A stretch of 64,000 nucleotides of DNA from Phascolomyces articulosus (Eukaryota > Mucoromycota > Mucoromycetes > Mucorales > Lichtheimiaceae). Under the pieces are notes generated by a model, which searched no databases, had not been told where the DNA came from, and saw nothing but the letters and a program-made list of their open reading frames with translations. Shown here in pieces: positions 59,732-64,000 of the stretch (position 1 is the stretch's first letter; the number at the start of each line of letters is the position of its first letter). The stretch lies in assembly GCA_025677815.1 (NCBI GenBank), contig JAIXMP010000004.1, positions 1,302,001 to 1,366,000 on the forward strand, written 5' to 3'. The position numbers and the translations under genes were made by a program.

Positions 59732-62578
59732 TTCAGTCATTCATCCAATTACCTGAAGGCTCTCTGCTGTGACATCCGATAAATTGACTTTTGAATAAGA
59801 AGTGATTGTTCGATCCACATATATCACAGCAAAAGGATTGAGAGGTTCGTTAAACACTTCATCTTCATTGGAGGGCCGTACATTCGCATCACAGAATCGA
59901 AACCATCCTCCAGCATCATTTGGAATATCTTGCAATAAATTCTCTTCATCAGGTTCCACCCAAATATATGCCCAATAATGACCGGTCCCATTCATTCCAT
60001 CATGGTATAGTATGGCACGCACATCATAAGGCATTTGTTGATATTCTGGTTTATCAAACAAGTTTTGTAGGTCATTCGAGCGTTGCTTCACGAGATCTTC
60101 TAGTTCTATATATAAAATATAGTTGATAAGTATAAATATCTCTCCCAAGATAACTATTTTTTACATCCGATAACTGATGATAAGAAAAGCTTGTTTTTTG
60201 TTTTTTTTTTACCTTCTAAATGAACAGTGATACGATCTTGGGTTTTCTTTAGGACATTTTGTAAATCTTGAATAGATTCTTTGTTGGATCGCTCCGAGAA
60301 GTAATTGATCGTTTTCGATAAGATTTCGCGCTTGTCAATTATAGTAGTAGGAGCACCAGCTGTTGTTTTACCTGGTTCAACAGTCAACTTTAAAAATAAT
60401 ACAAAAACAGTTTAGTTATAATGGAAATGATGAATCTACTTTTGCTCACCAGACAGGTACGTTATAGTTTCTTAGCTTAGCCATTAGTTCGTTTGCTTGT
60501 TTGATTTCGTCCCGCCAAACTTGTTCTTGTTGATAGCTTGCAAGGATCTTTTCTCGGTTTTGGAGTAGATAGCGATCCATATAAAGTGTCTTATCCACAT
60601 GATAGGTGATATTTTTGTTACTACCAGCTGTTTTGGTCTTTAATGTCTTGTCCTCGAGTGTGACAAGAAGGATCGGTGGGACCCGTTCGAATGTCGTTAG
60701 TTTAAAAACTCTGCCTCCTACAAGTGATACTTCGTCACTACTAAAGCTTAAGTTGTCGCTCGCATTATCTTCTTGTTCATATGCACCACTTTCATAGACC
60801 AGTGGTCCAAGACATTCATGGAAACTGAGTGTTTGTTCGGTAAAATTCAGGGTCAAACAAAAGATTTCTTCGTGATCCACTTCACGACCATATTCTACTC
60901 GAGCACAAAGCGAAAAGAGACTATATAATAAGGGAGAGTAAATAAATCCTTTTTCTTCTAATTCTTCAACAATCATCCTACACCCTAACTTTCATATCTT
61001 CTTAGAAGAAAAACCAACATATGAATGAAAATATGTACCTCTGGAAATCCTCTACCTCCGGTTGTATCTCTCGTTGTTGATCCGCTTCGGTTAATGTGCT
61101 TATAATAATATCAATAAATTCTATAGCATTAAGTATAATATTATAATTAGATTTCAGTAGCATGGTTTCCTTACAGCCGTTCTTATCATTAAAAAAACGC
61201 ATAAGGAGAATAACCCCAGTTTTTTACCATCCACAGAAAAATCTTGAGCATCCCAATTGCTGCTTGCTGAACATTTTGTATCCAAACTATGCACAAATTG
61301 TGATACATTCATATACTGCCGCTGTGAATGACCAAGAAACGCAAAAAGTTTTTGTAATTCAGCAACTGTTCTCACACAATTAGGTAATGAATTGAATAGG
61401 TTTGGATTCGTGATATTAATATTGTTGCTATCATTGCTCTCGTCACTGTTTTCATCTGATCCATGACGATCAGTACGACGACGACGTTGATGGACAGGTC
61501 GAGATAATGATGGCACAGGTTCGCTATTGCCTTCCCAATAACATCGTGATGAACCCCATATTTCAGCGGTAGGGCGGTAAGATAATACACGATGTTGAAA
61601 TAATTTAATATGAAACAAAGATTGGAGAATAGCTGGTGCGTATGGAAAGTTGAATTGAGGTGGACGTAATCCAATAGGTCTGTATGAATAATAATGGTAG
61701 TATAAACATGTTCATATTATTAGATTACGACCAAAATAAACGTTTTGTTTAATTAAAAATGGTGAAGACTTACACATCGGATGCTGCCAAGCGATCTGAT
61801 GGATCATCTGGATCAACCCACCAAGTCAATGAAGGTGTAGCATCACTTGTAAGAGTAGGTTTCTGTTAAGGTTGGATGTAGTATTAGTCCCGATGCAACA
61901 CAAAAGAAAAAAGAAAAAGTGGAATATAAAAAGAGAATATTGTATATCTTTGAAAATACACAAATTTTATAGCATACAGATGGCACTACACTCCACATGG
62001 CCGGATCATAGGATACGGTAGCGCTCGTTGCGGTCTTTCGATCGAAGTCCTTGATAAGATGCTTTCGGTCATCCGGAAAATGTTCGCTTACATAACATGA
62101 ATCATCATTAAGATGATTATTATCATCCACACCATCCCATCCAGTCCTTGTGTTGGAGTTTGTTGACGATATCAAGGGACCTTCACTCACACCCTTCTCG
62201 TTTTCGCTCTTGTTCGTATTTACATCGTTGTCATTGTCACTTTCGTTATCCGAATCTACAGCATTGCCAGAAAATATATAATCTGCTGCGCGTCCCACAT
62301 CGTAACCGTAGCGCTATGTTTCATACATAACAATAATAATATAGTGTTTTAATTTTAGTTTTCTTCCCAAGGTCGAAATGAATGAGGAAAAGAACAAGGG
62401 CTCCAATCGAATTTCTAAGAAAAAACTTACAGCAAGTGCCTTCACTGCTTGCTTTCGAGGAATACCCTAAATCAAAATAAAACACGTCAAGCAGGTTATT
62501 TCTCCCGAATTTCGATGGTGTTTAATGTACCAGATCTTGTAAAGTCGCAATGGCTTGCAATTCTTCTTCAGTTGCCAT
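58129..62578 (-). CDS. UBA plus USP25/28 (Ubp2)-like ubiquitin hydrolase homologue lacking the catalytic Cys
   Basis: About twelve exons. N-terminal UBA-like: MATEEELQAIATLQDLGIPR, YGYDVGRAADYIFSG. The acidic linker is followed by PIGLRPPQFNFPYAPAILQS and LFHIKLFQHRVLSYRP, aligning with the USP25/28 Cys box (GLKNVGNTCWFSAVIQSLF) but without NTC. The WDAQDFSV/EFIDIIISTL segment matches the QQDVSEF box. EIFCLTLNFTEQTLSFHECL and RVPPILLVTLE lead to YMDRYL, the helical insertion typical of USP25/28/Ubp2, then YDVRAILYHDGMNGTGHYWA with the His box intact and GGWFRFCDANV. The C-terminal half is helical (LSKYINNLL ... ending QYATIRANHNF). Probably a ubiquitin-binding pseudo-deubiquitinase (inference). 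Confidence 0.85.
59684..59736. repeat. (CT)n followed by (CTTT)n microsatellite
   Basis: Uninterrupted CT dinucleotides then CTTT units, inside an intron of the USP-like gene (intron about 59609-59753). Confidence 0.85.
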
Positions 62579-62824
62579 TTGTATCTTTTTGCTTGAATAT
62601 TTCAAGAGAGAGAGAACGCGCAAAGTAACAACAGTTGTAGTACTCTATAGCTCTATAAATAGAAATCCCGCTTCGTTTTTTATTCCTTGTTTTCTTTTTT
62701 TGATAAAAATGTCGTCATGCAACTACTCATAGAACACCAAAAATGGATTTTAAGGGATTAAACGTTTAATGCAAATTTTGAAACGCGAACATTTGACAAG
62801 TAATCAAATTGCTATTATGCTACT

Positions 62825-62870
62825 GTTTACTACCTTGATAACCTTTCTAATAAGAAAGTTAACAGTAAAC
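62825..62870. repeat. Imperfect inverted repeat upstream of the USP-like gene
   Basis: Arms GTTTACT/AGTAAAC outside and TAAC-CTTTCT/AGAAAGTTA inside, around an AATA loop with bulges. It lies about 250 bp upstream of the start codon. It could form a hairpin or be a factor site. Confidence 0.45.
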
Positions 62871-63270
62871 GATATGGAATCATTGTACAAGTGATGAGAA
62901 TTATAATAATAATTTATTAGCTATTCTATTCATAAAGAAGCATCTAACCGAGTTGCTGGAATGCGCATATTTCTTTGTAATTTCGTTCCTTTACCTAAAT
63001 AAATATATATTCTTATATATTACTTGCTTTTTTGTTTTTGATTTGTACTATCTTCTTACTCCTCATTATAATCATTTTTTTATTACGTATTTTGAGAATG
63101 CAGTATATGAACGTTTTTTTAAATGAATATGCGAAATATCATCCGTATTTATCCTACCACAGTAATGATGATGACTACTTTGTCTATTACTTCTACCACT
63201 ATTATTATACATTAGACATGTATGCGTTATGATAAAATAATGAAATTATATATAATATATATTAGTGGTT

Positions 63271-63435
63271 TCACAATAGTTCTTTATCCTCACTTGATGA
63301 ACTATAAAATTGCTCTAGTTGCATCAATTTTCCAATAAAAAAAGGTACAGGTGCTCCTATAACAGGTGGTGTTGCTGGAACTGGTGTGGCTCTAAGCTCA
63401 CGAACACCATCATCATCAAACCAATAGCCTTTGTT
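63271..63435 (-). CDS. Terminal exon of an unidentified gene
   Basis: Minus-strand acceptor TTTATAG at 63436 opens a frame reading NKGYWFDDDGVRELRATPVP, ATPPVIGAPVPFFIGKLMQL, EQFYSSSSEDKELL and then TGA. The composition is clearly protein-like, but the remaining exons were not found in the 560 bp left on this strand; they probably lie beyond the window or behind a long intron. Family not recognised. Confidence 0.5.
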   Translation of the reverse strand, partial: NKGYWFDDDGVRELRATPVPATPPVIGAPVPFFIGKLMQLEQFYSSSSEDKELL

Positions 63436-64000
63436 CTATAAAGGAAAAGACTTTTAATTTGACGATACAATTTCATTTTGTTGGAGGTATAAAAAATATG
63501 CACGCTTTTTTATTTATAAATCGAGTGGATGCTTTTTTTTTTGGAAAATAATATATAGTGTAAATAGTTTTCATGAATGAACGAGTATGTATTATAGAAA
63601 CCCTTGGGGAAAACTGCATTCTAGATCAAACAATAACGATTGAGACTGAATGCCTATATAAATGACTTCTTGGCTTTGTCAAAAAAAATATCATGGGGTG
63701 AGGCTGTTGTATCAATAAGAAAACGCTGTTATGTATTTGAACAGAGGAATTATCATTATTAATATTAACTTTTTTTCAATGAAACTATATACGAAGCACC
63801 ACTCATGCGCTAATTGAACAAACATTGTTTATATTTATCATATCTATACCGTAAATAAAGCCTGCCAGCTATTCTTTTACAGCTACGTACTCCTATGTAA
63901 TCATATGTTGTTTTTACTATTAAGAGTCATTTTTATATAAATTCAATAAACGGAATTGAGTAACTATTTGTAAATAGACAGGCAGATCCATGATAAATAA
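63436..64000. other. Window end, no supported feature
   Basis: AT-rich. It may contain an intron of the gene whose last exon is at 63271-63435. No coding exon could be joined with confidence. Confidence 0.4.

Noticed and set aside
1..64000. tRNA genes, CRISPR arrays, bacterial operons
   Set aside because: No A/B-box pair with a cloverleaf, no regularly spaced repeats, and gene structure is clearly eukaryotic.

Overview
The window is nuclear DNA of a fungus, most likely an early-diverging one of the Mucorales/Mucoromycota type. It is AT-rich. Genes are spaced 0.1-4 kb apart on both strands and split by many short GT..AG introns of about 45-120 nt. Proteins carry Gln/His/Ser/Asn-rich low-complexity stretches. 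The repeat families (a DDE transposase with a DYHGNF motif, and a multicopy C-terminal domain family) look like ones I recall from mucoralean genomes. The order assignment is inference, because nothing here is a species marker. No rRNA, tRNA or CRISPR was recognised.

Layout. 0-10.5 kb: PSO2/SNM1 cross-link repair nuclease (+), CWC2 splicing factor (-), ERG27-type 3-ketosterol reductase (+), FAR11/STRIP STRIPAK subunit (+). 10.7-24.6 kb: VPS18/PEP3 (+), a basic protein with SxLP/SxIP-like EB1-binding motifs (-), UTP16/BUD21-like nucleolar protein (+), PAAF1/RPN14 proteasome chaperone (-), a TFE/USF-like bHLH factor (-). 24.6-28.7 kb is gene-poor and holds one probable relic gene. 28.7-36.6 kb: Rab GDI (+), a STIMATE/TMEM110-family membrane protein (-) and REV1 translesion polymerase (+); the last two are divergent across about 129 bp. 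36.6-45.3 kb is a transposon graveyard: a 719-bp TIR element with TA duplication, a broken DDE transposase, and a 5'-truncated LINE of about 2.06 kb. The LINE is flanked by a perfect 14-bp target-site duplication and splits a gene of a multicopy family of unknown function; part of a second member lies downstream. 47.9-62.6 kb: a cytochrome P450 (+), a lineage-specific low-complexity protein (-), a CE4 chitin-deacetylase-like protein (-), and a UBA plus USP25/28/Ubp2-like protein (-). The last exon of an unidentified gene lies near 63.3 kb.

The genes form no single pathway. They are mostly housekeeping (DNA damage tolerance, splicing, sterol synthesis, vesicle traffic, proteasome and ubiquitin) and are often arranged as tight divergent or convergent pairs. 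The most notable observations are two apparent pseudoenzymes: the USP25/28-like protein lacks the catalytic Cys box but keeps its His box, and the CE4 protein has lost the Asp and both His metal/catalytic residues. The nested insertions, datable by their target-site duplications, are the third. Exon joins were read by eye from splice signals and family similarity, so small exons and exact boundaries are approximate.
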